A stretch of DNA of 64,000 nt from Siphonodentalium dalli (taxonomy: Eukaryota > Mollusca > Scaphopoda > Gadilida > Siphonodentaliidae): positions 7,295,814 to 7,359,813 of the forward strand of contig CP136063.1 of NCBI GenBank assembly GCA_032622095.1, in the 5' to 3' direction. Below, one piece after another: positions 34,201 to 40,036 of this stretch. Position numbers and translations under genes: made by a program. The first letter of the stretch is position 1; each line of letters begins with the position of its first letter. Under the pieces are notes generated by a model that did not search any database, was not told the DNA's origin, and saw nothing but the letters and a program-made list of their open reading frames with translations.

Positions 34201-35900
34201 TTATAATGTAGTTGAACTGCGTTCGGGGAATCTGCTGAACTGCACCATATGAAGTACTGAACGGGATTGTGTACTGCTGAACTGGGGTGGATGTCCATCA
34301 AATTGTGTTACCTCCCTGTATTTGGTTATGGTCCATCGATACATTGCACAACATATAGTACACGAACATTGCAGCTATATTTTGTTTGCATAATATTGAT
34401 TTTAACATACAACACTGTGTTCGTTGTAAAACAATCAATCACGTACCTAAAAACTAAGTTGACATGTTGTATTACTCGAGGTTATTTTCTGTTGTCATGT
34501 TTTTAAATAAATTATGTATTTGCACATGTAACTACCTTCCGCGAGTGCACAGTGTTCCTTTAATCTTGATGCACGAACACATTAATTATAGAAATACAAA
34601 CCTGATGCAATAGCAGGTCATGTTCGCATACCAATACAACTCTGGTGTCATTTTCGCATGCTTGTTGTTTTTTATGCAACTTGTGTATTATTAACCCTTT
34701 CATAGCGGGAGCTGCGTTGGTGCAGCATTAAATACCATGTGCCATTGCAGTAGCTTATATATCGCATACAATGACGCCAATGCATTTTCTTATATATACG
34801 AGGCTCCCTATATAAGGCATATATAAGAAAATGCATGGCATATGGTTTTCGCCAATGCAGGATTCTCCAGTTTTGGGAAGGATATTAATTAATGATACAA
34901 ATAAACTGTTCGTGTTTGTTCATGTCTCTTTCAATACTATCTTAATTAGATCATGGTGTTACATTAATCTATATTTTAGGCAGCAGTTCTTCGGTTGATA
35001 TCAGTGGTAAAGATACATCAGAGAGTTTGAACTCTACGGTACGTATACGTGTTCATGACGGTGGTTAGATTTAAGATTAGGAGTATGGTATATGGTTGGG
35101 AAACTTATGGTTAGGGTTGGGGATATGACTTGTACTAGGTTTATGGTCAGGAATACCAGGGCTATTGTTAGAGTTCTAATACTTAAGCTTAGGGTCAGGG
35201 TCCGATATGTGTATGTCCACCATCTATGTATGTAGACTGTAACGTTTTGTAATGTTTCTATTTGTAGATATATCTATTCGAGCTTGAAGGTTGTTAATGT
35301 ATTTGAGCTCTCGCATGTTGTTCAAAAAAAAAAACCACGAGCTTCTCCTGAACGAGGTTGGTCAATAACTCGTCTGCATGTTCAGATGATCATGACGAGA
35401 ATGTTCGTAATTCATGTGTTAGTCGTCATAACACATGTGTTTCTTTTTTCAGGTTCGGATGATCATGACGAGATTATTCGTAGTGTATTCGTTCGTCGTT
35501 ATAACTCCTTTGTATATTATCAGGTTCGGTTGTTCATGACTGGATTATTCGTAGTTTATGCGTTCGTCGTTATAACTGCTTTGTATATTATCAGGTTCGG
35601 TTGTTCATGACTGGATTATTCGTAGTTCATGCGTTCGTCGTTATAACTCCTTTGTATATTATCAGGTTCGGTTGATCATGACGGGATTATTCGTAGTTTA
35701 TGCGATCGTCGTTATAAATCGATTTTTATATTTTAGGTTCGGATGATCATGACTGGATTATTCGTAGTTCATGTGATCGTAGTTATAAATCGATTTTTAT
35801 ATTTTAGGTTCGGATGATCATGACTGGATTATTCGTAGTTCATGTAATCGTCGTTGTTGCACTATCGATTACACTCGTCGCCATTATTGGCAAATCATGA
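9909..35900 (+). CDS. FRRS1-like DOMON / cytochrome b561 transmembrane reductase gene (12 exons seen, 5' end missing)
   Basis: This is the envelope of the gene; exons are listed separately. Coding lengths are 356, 183, 90, 160, 120, 116, 90, 75, 100, 141, 59 and 93 nt. Every junction phase matches, giving 526 codons and a stop. Order: threonine/proline-rich stalk, DOMON domain (exons 2-5), b561 core (exons 5-10), short serine-rich linker, final hydrophobic segment. Histidines expected as heme ligands are seen in 'KAHG', 'FQIHRG', 'YHPIFG' and 'LSHWFVG'. Proteins of this layout are membrane electron-transfer enzymes, and FRRS1 is described as a ferric-chelate reductase. Ferric iron as substrate here is inference. 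No reeler domain or signal peptide was found in the window, so the 5' end is probably to the left. Introns are loaded with minisatellites, many copied from the gene's own splice junctions. Confidence 0.9.
10384..10860. other. Intron sequence, T-rich low complexity
   Basis: Contains a G/T-rich low-complexity stretch near 10500-10620 ('gtttgtgtttgtttgtg') and a small duplication of 'atgatttaactatataattg' near 10760-10805. The open frames here come from composition. No exon is seen. Confidence 0.5.
10889..11243. repeat. Direct tandem duplication, ~177-bp period, two copies
   Basis: 'tgaagggttactactaccat' near 10890 is repeated as 'tgaagggttactattaccat' near 11067. The copies stay alignable through 'gcgccaacatggaatcatcc' at about 11033 and 11210. 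It lies in the intron before exon 2. Confidence 0.85.
11474..11656 (+). CDS. Exon 2: first part of DOMON domain
   Basis: Acceptor 'gaaattttag' and donor 'ATGgtgagt'; 61 codons, phase 0 at both ends. It starts 'GTLVYDTACGSTQGCFHDC' and ends 'GRYIAIGFSSDTNM'. The cysteine-rich start and the 'YIAIGFSSD' strand fit DOMON domains, which bind heme or sugar and sit N-terminal to the b561 core in FRRS1-like proteins. The exon tail and donor have weak, degenerate copies downstream (11683-11835), for example 'cgctatatgtttctcagg'. Confidence 0.88.
11657..11840. repeat. Degenerate copies of exon 2 tail plus 5' splice site
   Basis: Exon 2 ends '...cgctataggtttctcaagtg...aacatggtgagt'. Downstream are 'cgctatatgtttctcaggcg...aacatggtagtt' (11690-11725), 'tcactattggtttatcaagcg' (near 11764) and 'gtatggtgagtaac' (near 11809). 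About two to three decayed copies are visible. This is a weaker version of the pattern seen at exons 4, 8, 9 and 10. Confidence 0.65.
11841..12324. other. Intron sequence between exons 2 and 3
   Basis: No internal exon or mobile element was recognised. It ends in the good acceptor 'gttttattttgcag' at 12311-12324. Confidence 0.4.
12325..12414 (+). CDS. Exon 3: middle of DOMON domain
   Basis: Acceptor 'gttttattttgcag', donor 'ggtaagt'; 30 codons, phase 0 at both ends. Encodes 'GSDSVMECFAGG' followed by 'NVYNSYNEGRSNTRLTG'. 'GSDSVMEC' corresponds to the typical DOMON '(M)GxDxVxxC' strand that follows the 'GFS' strand of exon 2. No repeat flanks this exon. Confidence 0.88.
12600..13151. other. 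Intron sequence between exons 3 and 4
   Basis: No exon beyond those listed. A 'gaccgggtgcgaacccggc' palindrome at about 13021-13040 looks like an isolated T-arm but lacks the rest of a tRNA. Confidence 0.4.
13152..13311 (+). CDS. Exon 4: distal part of DOMON domain
   Basis: Acceptor 'cctcgtttcag', donor 'TCCGgtaagt'; 53 codons plus one base (phase 0 in, 1 out). It starts 'GEEQAGISDITTSYDNG' and includes 'GVLDCQFTRQ' and 'WTLIYAHGAVYSG'. This matches the DOMON order of 'DG.L.C.FTR' then a 'W.L.YA.G' strand. The 3' end and donor are the seed of the 39-bp array that follows. Confidence 0.9.
13273..13623. repeat. Exon 4 tail + 5' splice site minisatellite, left half
   Basis: Units of about 39 bp (the first step is 25 bp) repeat the exon end and donor: 'ggcgcagtgtattccggtga' then 'gtcgatgatttacg'. 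Many copies keep a consensus-like donor, 'ccggtgagtc'. Reading past the true donor shifts frame and stops near 13340. The array is split by the LINE at 13624-15291 and continues at 15292. Confidence 0.92.
13624..15291 (-). mobile_element. 5'-truncated LINE inserted inside the exon 4 minisatellite
   Basis: On the minus strand, 15212-14532 encodes the C-terminal part of a reverse transcriptase. The catalytic 'ADD' is read just upstream at about 15216-15224. 'YNPTKTVILVFNE', 'HLGIPLAKYKQ' and 'CGLYGSEML' follow. 14466-13960 continues with a Cys/His knuckle, 'CLKCGMPYQCLIMHIFIDC'. The 3' end on the minus strand is a short (ATA)n tail at 13625-13640, typical of several LINE clades. The 5' junction lies near 15291, just after the RT palm, so more than half of the element is missing. 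Repeat units flank both sides, so the element landed within the array. At least one frame break lies between 14532 and 14466. Confidence 0.88.
15292..15802. repeat. Exon 4 tail minisatellite, right half, with ~111-bp higher-order unit
   Basis: Continues the array interrupted by the LINE. Three slightly different 37-39-bp subunits alternate: '...cattctggtgagttgatgg', '...cattccggtgagtcgatga' and '...tattccatgagtcgacgag'. Together they form a higher-order unit of about 110 bp repeated four times. The first two subunits keep 'ggtgagt'; the third has 'catgagt', which loses the GT donor. Confidence 0.92.
15803..17380. other. Intron sequence between exons 4 and 5
   Basis: AT-rich, with no exon recognised that would fit the phase 1 gap. 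No clear mobile element was seen. Confidence 0.4.
17385..17612. repeat. Short minisatellite 'gaatgtccctgactagaa'
   Basis: Alternating 12-bp ('gaatgtccctga') and 18-bp ('gaatgtccctgactagaa') units, about fifteen in total, lie just left of a TTAA MITE. No relation to an exon is seen. Confidence 0.9.
17649..18039 (+). mobile_element. TTAA MITE with paired hairpins, copy 1
   Basis: Starts 'CCCTTTACCCAACA' and ends 'TGTTGGGTAAAGGG', a perfect 14-bp terminal inverted repeat. The right flank is ttaa and the left is tcaa (one change). TTAA targets and CCC-starting ends are typical of piggyBac-type transposition. Inside are two 69-bp hairpins (17683-17751 and 17823-17891) that are near-perfect inverted copies of each other. 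No ORF, so non-autonomous. Confidence 0.9.
18251..18370 (+). CDS. Exon 5: DOMON end and entry to the b561 core
   Basis: Acceptor 'taatttacag', donor 'CATGgtgggt'. It holds 2 nt, 39 codons and 1 nt (phase 1 in, 1 out). Encodes 'YISQHDEMPITSDGTIDF', then 'DTLGPKLVKAHG', with the Gly codon completed by exon 6. 'KAHG' carries the first conserved b561 histidine just before transmembrane helix 1. The minus-strand open frame across this exon is a shadow. No tandem array flanks this exon. Confidence 0.88.
18400..19300. other. Intron 5, first part
   Basis: A 163-codon open stretch at 18539-19030 exists but has no recognisable domain. It has no suitable phase relation to exons 5 and 6, which already join perfectly. 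It is not called as a gene. Confidence 0.4.
19312..19995. repeat. 61-bp minisatellite, about 11 copies
   Basis: The unit contains 'cacgagaaccccgtcgtgtg', 'taaggactgtggacaaccgg' and 'cgcagccaaatataaaccgc'. Period is 61 bp and copies are very similar, which implies recent expansion. Each unit contains 'gtgtaagga', a donor-like string, but no exon of this gene matches. Confidence 0.95.
20190..20490. repeat. Degenerate 'agtcaacatgacta' short repeat
   Basis: Loose repetition of a 15-20-bp motif such as 'agtcaacatgactaac' and 'gagtcatattgactaat'. The same motif returns at about 23710-23825, so it may belong to one dispersed repeat. Confidence 0.75.
20560..22690. repeat. Complex repeat cluster with 'ttgcgataaatcgcaaa' palindromic motifs
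   Basis: Many short phrases in both orientations, such as 'tttgcgataaatcacaaa' and 'gcgatttatcgcaaa', lie between copies of a longer block near 20740-20840, 21985-22070 and 22340-22440. The block includes 'aggctaaaatagaccaatcg'. An inverted copy at 22642-22680 opposes the one at 20767-20805, so the cluster may be a mobile element with inverted ends plus internal duplications. No coding capacity. Confidence 0.65.
21066..21188. repeat. Long inverted repeat (hairpin), ~55-bp arms
   Basis: 'gtgtttcgctcatatgatat' on the left pairs with 'atatcatatgagagaaacac' on the right. The inner arms 'attttcagttttctcg' and 'cgagagaaaactgaaaat' meet around 21120-21130 with almost no loop. A few mismatches are present. 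Part of the repeat cluster at 20560-22690. Confidence 0.85.
22690..23830. other. Intron 5, later part
   Basis: AT-rich with no exon seen. Ends with a partial copy of the 'gtcatgatgact' short-motif repeat (about 23710-23825). Confidence 0.4.
23836..24165. repeat. ~45-bp minisatellite, about 7 copies
   Basis: The unit contains 'acatgttggggacgcgactt' and 'ttggttggggcagacccata'. The minus-strand open frames are repeat artefacts. Some units keep 'ccagacatg', an acceptor-like AG, but no exon match was found. Confidence 0.9.
24185..25374. repeat. Exon 6 3' splice site + exon head minisatellite, 16 decoy copies
   Basis: Units of about 70-77 bp repeat an acceptor and the start of exon 6: 'ctgttttcag', then 'aatgcctgatggtattcgcg', then 'tggatggggcggcccgtg'. 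Sixteen copies precede the real exon. About eight keep 'ttttcag' directly before the exon-like part; the others read 'ttgttgatgatgcc' and have lost the AG. In the exon 6 frame each copy encodes 'CLMVFAWMGRPV' or similar and then a stop, so use of a decoy would truncate the protein. Two subfamilies alternate in blocks. Confidence 0.93.
25375..25490 (+). CDS. Exon 6: b561 transmembrane helix 1
   Basis: Acceptor 'taactttttttcag', donor 'TTTCAGgttagt'. It holds 2 nt and 38 codons (phase 1 in, 0 out). Encodes 'CLMVFAWMGAATIGIVCATW', then 'FKMVWPDTKVAGLHVWFQ'. Joined to exon 5 it reads 'KAHG-CLMVFAWM', the usual b561 entry to TM1, and it ends in the 'H.WFQ' that precedes TM2. Of all the copies in the array this is the only one with the complete helix. 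A degraded duplicate of its tail, 'gatactaaggtcgcaggctt', lies at about 25523. Confidence 0.93.
25491..25600. repeat. Degenerate duplicate of exon 6 tail
   Basis: Exon 6 has 'gatactaaggtcgctggctt'. The intron repeats 'gatactaaggtcgcaggctt' near 25523 and 'gctattggtcgctgac' near 25568. There are one to two decayed copies, and the donor is not preserved. Confidence 0.65.
25601..26155. other. Intron 6, first part
   Basis: 25909-26120 contains phrases related to the dispersed repeat at 6230-7090 ('ggccatcagttgga', 'aggttggaaatgtcaa'). No exon. Confidence 0.5.
26160..26700. repeat. Dispersed element with 4-copy internal ~56-bp tandem repeat, copy A
   Basis: 26160-26385 has four units with 'aaagtgatgtgaaacactcc' and 'gatccaatagaaatggagaa'. 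The following DNA to about 26700 matches 58318-58690, sharing 'gttcagacgat', 'tagaatgctacattc' and 'tgaatactaac'. At 58 kb only one tandem unit is present. So a dispersed repeat is present whose end expanded here. Confidence 0.8.
26701..27066. other. Intron 6, last part
   Basis: No exon or named repeat. Ends in the acceptor 'gttgtttttag'. Confidence 0.4.
27067..27156 (+). CDS. Exon 7: b561 transmembrane helix 2
   Basis: Acceptor 'gttgtttttag', donor 'GATgtgagt'; 30 codons, phase 0 at both ends. Encodes 'IHRGAMVFVFLATISAFI', then 'IIFTKNDWELID'. With exon 6 it forms 'WFQIHRG', carrying the second conserved histidine and Arg at the head of TM2. No tandem array on either side. Confidence 0.93.
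27157..28597. other. Intron 7, first part
   Basis: No exon. A short perfect stem, 'aacatgtctgcat' with 'atgcagacatgtt', lies at 27897-27928. A 'ggacatacatgacaatagtg' repeat of about three units lies near 28152-28240. Confidence 0.5.
28598..29690. repeat. 28-bp minisatellite, about 38 copies
   Basis: Unit 'gtatactagtcatgacatca' plus 'tctgacgt'. Early units favour 'actagtcatgacatcatctg' and later ones 'aatagtaatgacaacatctg', so variants are spatially blocked. The array ends about 160 bp before exon 8. Exon 8 begins 'ATGACGTCAGGATC', which only faintly resembles the unit, so a link is not claimed. Confidence 0.95.
29852..29926 (+). CDS. Exon 8: b561 transmembrane helix 3
   Basis: Acceptor 'attaattccag', donor 'ATTAATgtgagt'; 25 codons, phase 0 at both ends. 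Encodes 'MTSGSIIKAYHPIFGI', then 'LATCLCVIN'. 'YHPIFGI' carries the third conserved b561 histidine, and 'HP.FG.' at the start of TM3 is characteristic. Its last 23 bases and donor seed the downstream 45-bp array. Confidence 0.93.
29927..30510. repeat. Exon 8 tail + 5' splice site minisatellite, 45-bp unit, ~13 copies
   Basis: The exon end 'ccacatgcctgtgtgttatt' followed by 'aatgtgagtatatttcgaat' is repeated as 'ccacatgcctgtgtagtata' followed by 'aatgcgaatatatttcgaat'. The period is 45 bp and divisible by three, so long frames stay open on both strands (194 codons plus, 206 minus). Two of the early copies keep 'aatgtgagtat'; most have mutated the donor GT. Confidence 0.93.
30520..31153. other. 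Intron 8
   Basis: No exon or named repeat. Ends in the acceptor 'ctgtcgtttacag'. Confidence 0.4.
31154..31253 (+). CDS. Exon 9: b561 loop and transmembrane helix 4
   Basis: Acceptor 'ctgtcgtttacag', donor 'GCCAgtgagta'; 33 codons plus one base (phase 0 in, 1 out). Encodes 'PFVSLLRCGPKDPRRWIFN', then 'LSHWFVGLAAHGFA'. 'DPRR.IFN..HW.VG' is a typical b561/DOMON signature with the fourth conserved histidine (SHW). A second His (AAHG) follows in the helix. The exon's last ~66 bases with the donor seed the array downstream. Confidence 0.94.
31254..32336. repeat. Exon 9 tail + 5' splice site minisatellite, 15 further copies
   Basis: Units of about 67-68 bp, plus longer ones of 76-88 bp that include 'aaaatatccgaggcggtgg', repeat the exon end 'gctagctgcacatggattcg' followed by 'ccagtgagta'. 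All fifteen copies keep an intact 'ccagtgagta' donor; two read 'catttattcg' and one 'catgaattcg' just before it. Reading through the first donor reaches TAA after 13 codons, so later donors would truncate the protein. The two long blocks 31254-31620 and 31690-32100 look like copies of one higher-order unit. Confidence 0.95.
32341..32732 (+). mobile_element. TTAA MITE with paired hairpins, copy 2
   Basis: Flanked by ttaa on both sides (32337-32340 and 32733-32736). Ends 'CCCTTTACCCAACA' and 'TGTTGGGTAAAGGG'. Same orientation as copy 1 and nearly identical to it. Inserted right at the end of the exon 9 array, in intron 9. Confidence 0.95.
32737..33182. other. Intron 9, last part
   Basis: No exon or named repeat. 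Ends in the acceptor 'gtgtttaattgcag'. Confidence 0.4.
33183..33323 (+). CDS. Exon 10: b561 transmembrane helix 5
   Basis: Acceptor 'gtgtttaattgcag', donor 'CATAGgtgagta'. It holds 2 nt, 46 codons and 1 nt (phase 1 in, 1 out). Encodes (I)'TAMFGGVQLGPLDIPSSS', then 'VVFTVWYAFIMLLLQIILL' and 'QRNNI'. The start completes TM4 and the second part is TM5 with a basic end, as in the family. The last ~70 bases plus donor and 23 intron bases are the seed of a 93-bp repeat. Confidence 0.92.
33324..33550. repeat. Exon 10 tail + 5' splice site repeat, 93-bp unit, two extra copies
   Basis: 'gtattcaccgtatggtatgc' to 'aataacataggtgagtataa' recurs at an exact 93-bp period, with only a few changes (for example ctgctg, ctgctc, cggctc). 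93 is a multiple of three and the intron part is open in the exon 10 frame. Using the second or third donor would therefore add 31 or 62 residues, each including another copy of the TM5 segment, and keep phase. Confidence 0.94.
33551..34690. other. Intron 10, first part
   Basis: No exon or named repeat recognised. Locally AT-rich. Confidence 0.4.
34694..34862. mobile_element. Diverged foldback fragment related to the TTAA MITEs
   Basis: Starts 'ttaaccctttcatagcggga' and contains a hairpin 'gccaatgcattttcttatat' with 'atataagaaaatgcatggc'. The end 'gggagctgcg...' has an inverted partner at 56550-56586 ('cgcagctcccgtcg...aaagggtta'), so it is a second, older family with the same general layout. 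Confidence 0.6.
34980..35038 (+). CDS. Exon 11: serine-rich cytoplasmic linker
   Basis: Acceptor 'atctatattttag', donor 'ACGgtacgt'. It holds 2 nt and 19 codons (phase 1 in, 0 out). Encodes (G)'SSSSVDISGKDTSESLNST', a polar linker between TM5 and the final hydrophobic segment. No domain. Phase fit to exons 10 and 12 supports it. Confidence 0.82.
35380..35807. repeat. Exon 12 3' splice site + exon head repeat, exact 71-bp period
   Basis: Acceptor AGs lie at 35452, 35523, 35594, 35665, 35736 and 35807, exactly 71 bp apart. Each is followed by 'gttcgg', then 'atgatcatgac' or 'ttgttcatgac', then 'ttattcgtagt'. One more diverged copy starts near 35380. From each AG the exon 12 frame encodes a hydrophobic stretch such as 'VRLFMTGLFVVHAFVVITP', then a stop just inside the next unit. 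Early copies use 'tatattatcag' and late ones 'tatattttag'. Confidence 0.94.
35808..35900 (+). CDS. Exon 12: last exon, C-terminal transmembrane segment and stop
   Basis: Acceptor 'tttttatattttag'; 30 codons plus TGA (phase 0 in). Encodes 'VRMIMTGLFVVHVIVVVALS' followed by 'ITLVAIIGKS', a good sixth hydrophobic helix. It is the last of six consecutive 71-bp acceptor units and the only one whose reading continues past the unit into a longer helix. I chose it as the main form for that reason; upstream acceptors remain possible. No obvious AATAAA lies directly downstream, though 'caaataaaag' occurs near 36567. Confidence 0.85.
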   Translation, partial: VRMIMTGLFVVHVIVVVALSITLVAIIGKS

Positions 35901-36373
35901 CGGCGATCGTTACGCGGCGGAGACAACTGAGTACACCCGGCTTCATTAACTGTGATGGGGGTGACGGTGTCACGTGTGTACTGGCCACGTTTCATGTTTG
36001 AATACGGCGTCTTTGGTTGGAGTTACGGACTTCGGGCCGGCGATACTACCGTTCCAGGGAGTAGTAGATGATAATGGCGTGTTATTGATACGTGATAATA
36101 TTGTTATAGTATAAAGGATGACTGCATATATGTATGTCGGCATAACAAAATTACTAATGTTTGTTCACTCTATACTTCCTTGCAGCATTGTGGTTATGAT
36201 AATATATACAATCATCTATAACATACAGTACAAAGGGGAATTATATATCTGCTTATATTTACGGTGTGTACTCTTTGGCTACCGCTTACACGAATGCACC
36301 CTTGATTGAAATACCATCGGGTCCTGTCAGACTGTTGTACGCAAAGGAATCGAACAATTAAACGAGACTTACC
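35901..36373. other. Likely 3' UTR and downstream sequence
   Basis: No coding signal. The 3' end of the transcript cannot be placed with confidence. Confidence 0.4.
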
Positions 36374-36966
36374 TTAAAGGGGTACTGTACGCCAGATGTT
36401 GTTGTTGGTTTCTATAGTCTCCGAGTCGGAGAATAAGGTAACAATTTTTCCATTATTTGAAAGTCCGTTGAGTACGAAGTCATGTTACGGATGACAAATT
36501 TACCGGAATGCAAAAATACAAATTGTCGTTGTCGAGTAATTTTTGTAAAGTTTTCAACCAAATGAATCAAATAAAAGTTATATTATATGCATACTAGTCC
36601 CATATTATCATTTACGTTATTGTATCGTCGCTAGTCAGTGAGTGGCTTGAGTGTTCTCCCCGTATCATCATAATATTTTAAGCGATCGTGTGTGCGATCG
36701 GTTTAACAATCCAGTATCCCTCAATTACTGTTTTTGATTACGGTAATTCGTAATTTAATTGACGCCATTTTATGGCTCCAGTCATAAATTCAATTTATAT
36801 CAAATTATTAACTTTTAAATTATTAAATTTTAAGATAGCCTATTAACCTGAGCGTTTACAGAATACATCTTCGACTCAAATTACTTATGTTTCTATATAT
36901 TATCGATATTAGATCGTTGTTGTCACTGGACAAATTTAATGAAAATGGCGTACAGTACCCCTTTAA
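36374..36966. mobile_element. MITE with 21-bp perfect terminal inverted repeats
   Basis: The left end 'ttaaaggggtactgtacgcc' plus 'a' is exactly mirrored at 36946-36966 by 'tggcgtacagtacccctttaa'. The outer TTAA may be the target site. The inside is AT-rich with no ORF. The right-hand ~100 bp matches 48895-48996, including 'ctatatattatcgatat' and 'ttggcgtacagt', so at least one more, partial, copy exists. Confidence 0.85.
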
Positions 36967-36967
36967 T

Positions 36968-39230
36968 ACTTACACCAGGGCGAATGGATCCGTGCGTGTA
37001 CTTACTTCATGACGAAGGGATGCATACATGGCCTCCCAGTGGACCCAGTCAGTTGTCCCTTCGCTGGATATGCTTTATGTTACATGGTGACTGGTGTCGA
37101 CAGATTGCAATCTCATGTTGTCCCGTTGTCCTGGTGCACGAACAGGAATTATAATCCAACTCCAACTCAAGGTAACTCTGGTTTAATTGTTCATCAATAC
37201 AGGTATGACTATATAAAGCACATCATCGTGAATTCCGTTACTAAGTCCTTATTCCTTAGTTAGGCGATACGAAATGTTGGGTGACCAAAAATCAGGGTCA
37301 AACATTCACGAATGCCTCAGAAAGTACACGGGAATTGTCCGAAACAAGTTCCGGGCCATAAATGGCCACCTCGGCCAAACAATTTTGGTCGAAAATTGTT
37401 TGGGTAGAGTCGAAAAAAGTGGGTCGAATTTAAGTTTTCGCTCTGCTATATAGTGGCATCTTTAGAAGCCCGCGTCCACTGACAACATAGAGAGATAGTT
37501 TTATTCCTCCATATCAGAAGATAATGATTCAATCATGCACAATTATACAATACATGATATCACATTATAAAATATAAATATTGGCAATTCGTTGTCGATT
37601 ATCATAGGAATTTAGTGTACATGCGAAATTCATCAAAAATAAAAAATCAGGAGAGTTCGGAGAAACATATGTGGATATAGTGGCATCTTTAGAAGCTAGC
37701 GTCCACTGACAACATAAGGTTACATAAGGTTATCATGTTTAGCATATAGATCAATTGACAATTAAGTAATTATTAAAACCAAAGCTCAAATTCAAATGCG
37801 ACTAATGGTAGTTGATGAGCAGCCGTTTGGGCAAGCATTTTCAAGTTGCGTATGAAAAGCCATGCACTGATTAATACAATAAGATGTTTGGAATTGCGGA
37901 AAAGGCTAATCTAGCAAAAATTCAACGCGAATATAATAGAAACGAACAGCGCAGCTGAAAAAGTCGAACGAATTTAGATAACAATGAAATAATAGTCCAC
38001 AATTAATATAGATCAGTATGTAAACTAATTTAGTAAAATATGTGCCGTATAAGAAAGATCCTGACCCCAGACTGCATGATTTAGGTATCAATAATGAACC
38101 CATCTTTATTTACATCGCATACATCGTGTGATTTCTCCCGGGTAATCAATTCAATGCGTATTGCGATTCAAATTCGTTTGAATTCTTCTACCAAATACAT
38201 GGTTTGCATACCATATATAAATACATAAGCATTGAGTCAAAAAAGATCATTGCTCACAACCACAGATGATCAAGATGAGATAATAATTACACAGATAGTA
38301 ATTACACTGAAGAGAAATTCGCTCTCTCATTGATGCGGCAAATATATTTACACAAAACAGTCACATAAATAATGCAATATCGAGCTGAGACCACACGTGC
38401 TTTGAAATATATCATTAAGGGACAAGTATTGAAAGATAAATATATTCCCCGAGTTGTTCAATATAATAAAGTTGCCGGACGGAACAGGTTAGAACACCAA
38501 ACCGCCCCAGGTATTTAACAAGTGAAATTTCATATATACAGACGGAGCCATAGTAGACAATAATGATGGGATAGCTTGAATATAACACTGCGTAATGACA
38601 GTGTCTTGTGTTGTATTTCTCGACGGGAAGCCGACCCAAGACGCGTATAATTCCAACATTAAGATACATTATGCTCTGATTAGTTCCTTGTAGACTTGAC
38701 TATAACCAAGGTCAATAGTTCAATACACCAAGCTATATTCCGATAATGTAACTCTACAGTACCACCCTAAGCTTGGCGGTCATGCCGAATTTATATGATC
38801 ATGGTAGGGCAAAGCGATGTTGCTTAGAAACTGTACCGTTATATGTTTCTAAAGTTATCATTTTATTGGTGTTTATATGATATAAATAAATCGAAGAAAA
38901 GTCACTATGATTGTGTATAACAAACTTATATCTACTGTACATGCTAAACTATGTAATAATGGTTGTGTTGTTTGTTGCAAGTCGGCCTTAATTGAGATGG
39001 CTATCGCTATTGCAGAGATCAGCGCCAGCATTATCACACTACTAAAACAGATATGGTTTACAGGACAGTGAATTTTGCACAAATAGCTCCTAGTAGCCAA
39101 CACACCGCGAACATAAAGGTGAAATAATGGTACTTGTTATAAACAACATCGCGTCAGCAATATAGTCGGACCAACCAACATCATATCAACTTAGCAGGAC
39201 CAAAACCTCAAACCAAACAAATGTGGTGGA
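36968..39230. other. Intergenic sequence without recognised genes
   Basis: A phrase 'agtggcatctttagaagc' with 'cgtccactgacaacata' occurs twice (about 37452 and 37679), a duplication of about 55 bp spaced 227 bp apart. No gene, RNA or full mobile element was recognised. Confidence 0.4.
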
Positions 39231-39234
39231 ATAA

Positions 39235-39580
39235 GAATACATTTTATCACATAATTTGGCCATCAAAGCAGTTTCATAATTATCGGTAATAGACACGTTT
39301 AATATCAGCGCGTGCGATGACGTCACGGCGTTCTTCAAATAACTTGCGATCGCTGTAGTTTATGATTGTTGTTTCGATGAATATTTCGCGTTGCTTCGGG
39401 TTTATTTGATCATGTGATAAAAGGTATCTCACACTCGTCCTATTTTATACGTAATTTATCAACCTCGTCCTCTAAATTCTATTTGAGCCTCGGTAAACCT
39501 CGGCTCAAATCGAATTTAGTGAACTCGGTTGATACATTCCGTATAAAATAGAAACTCATGTGAGATCCTCTATTTATAAA
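39235..39580. repeat. Dispersed repeat, copy B, with internal palindrome
   Basis: Same-orientation copy of 5730-6040. Shares 'agcgcgtgcgatga', 'aacttgcgatcgctg', 'tttgatcatgtgataaa' and the inner inverted repeat 'cgtaatttatcaacctcg' with 'cggttgatacattccg'. Confidence 0.8.
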
Positions 39581-40036
39581 CAGCATCGCGTTGGTAATAC
39601 AGTTGGATCAACCAATACCATAGGAAATTAGCAGGACCAAAAAATTAAAACCTAACACATGTAGGCGGAATAACAGGGAGGGGAGTCAAGTTACCAATTG
39701 TTATTGGGGCTTTCCATGCAATTTCCCCAGCAAAAGTTATATATATATATATATATATGAAACAGTTGTCTGGGAACTAAGGCAGCCATATCGTCAAACA
39801 GACATAACATTTAACTGGCGGCTGGGCTTGGAAAACAGGGAATTTTTACTATAAATTAATTTTTCTGGAATTTCAACATTTGACATTAGTTTTGAAAAAT
39901 CAATTAAAAATAAAAAAATAAAATATCAACATTATTATGAACAAATTACCGGGCGATCCGCTACATAAGTGTGTATTGTTTTCAATACCGCACATAGTCA
40001 CACTCTGAGTGTGACACTCATAAACCTCCCCCTTAA

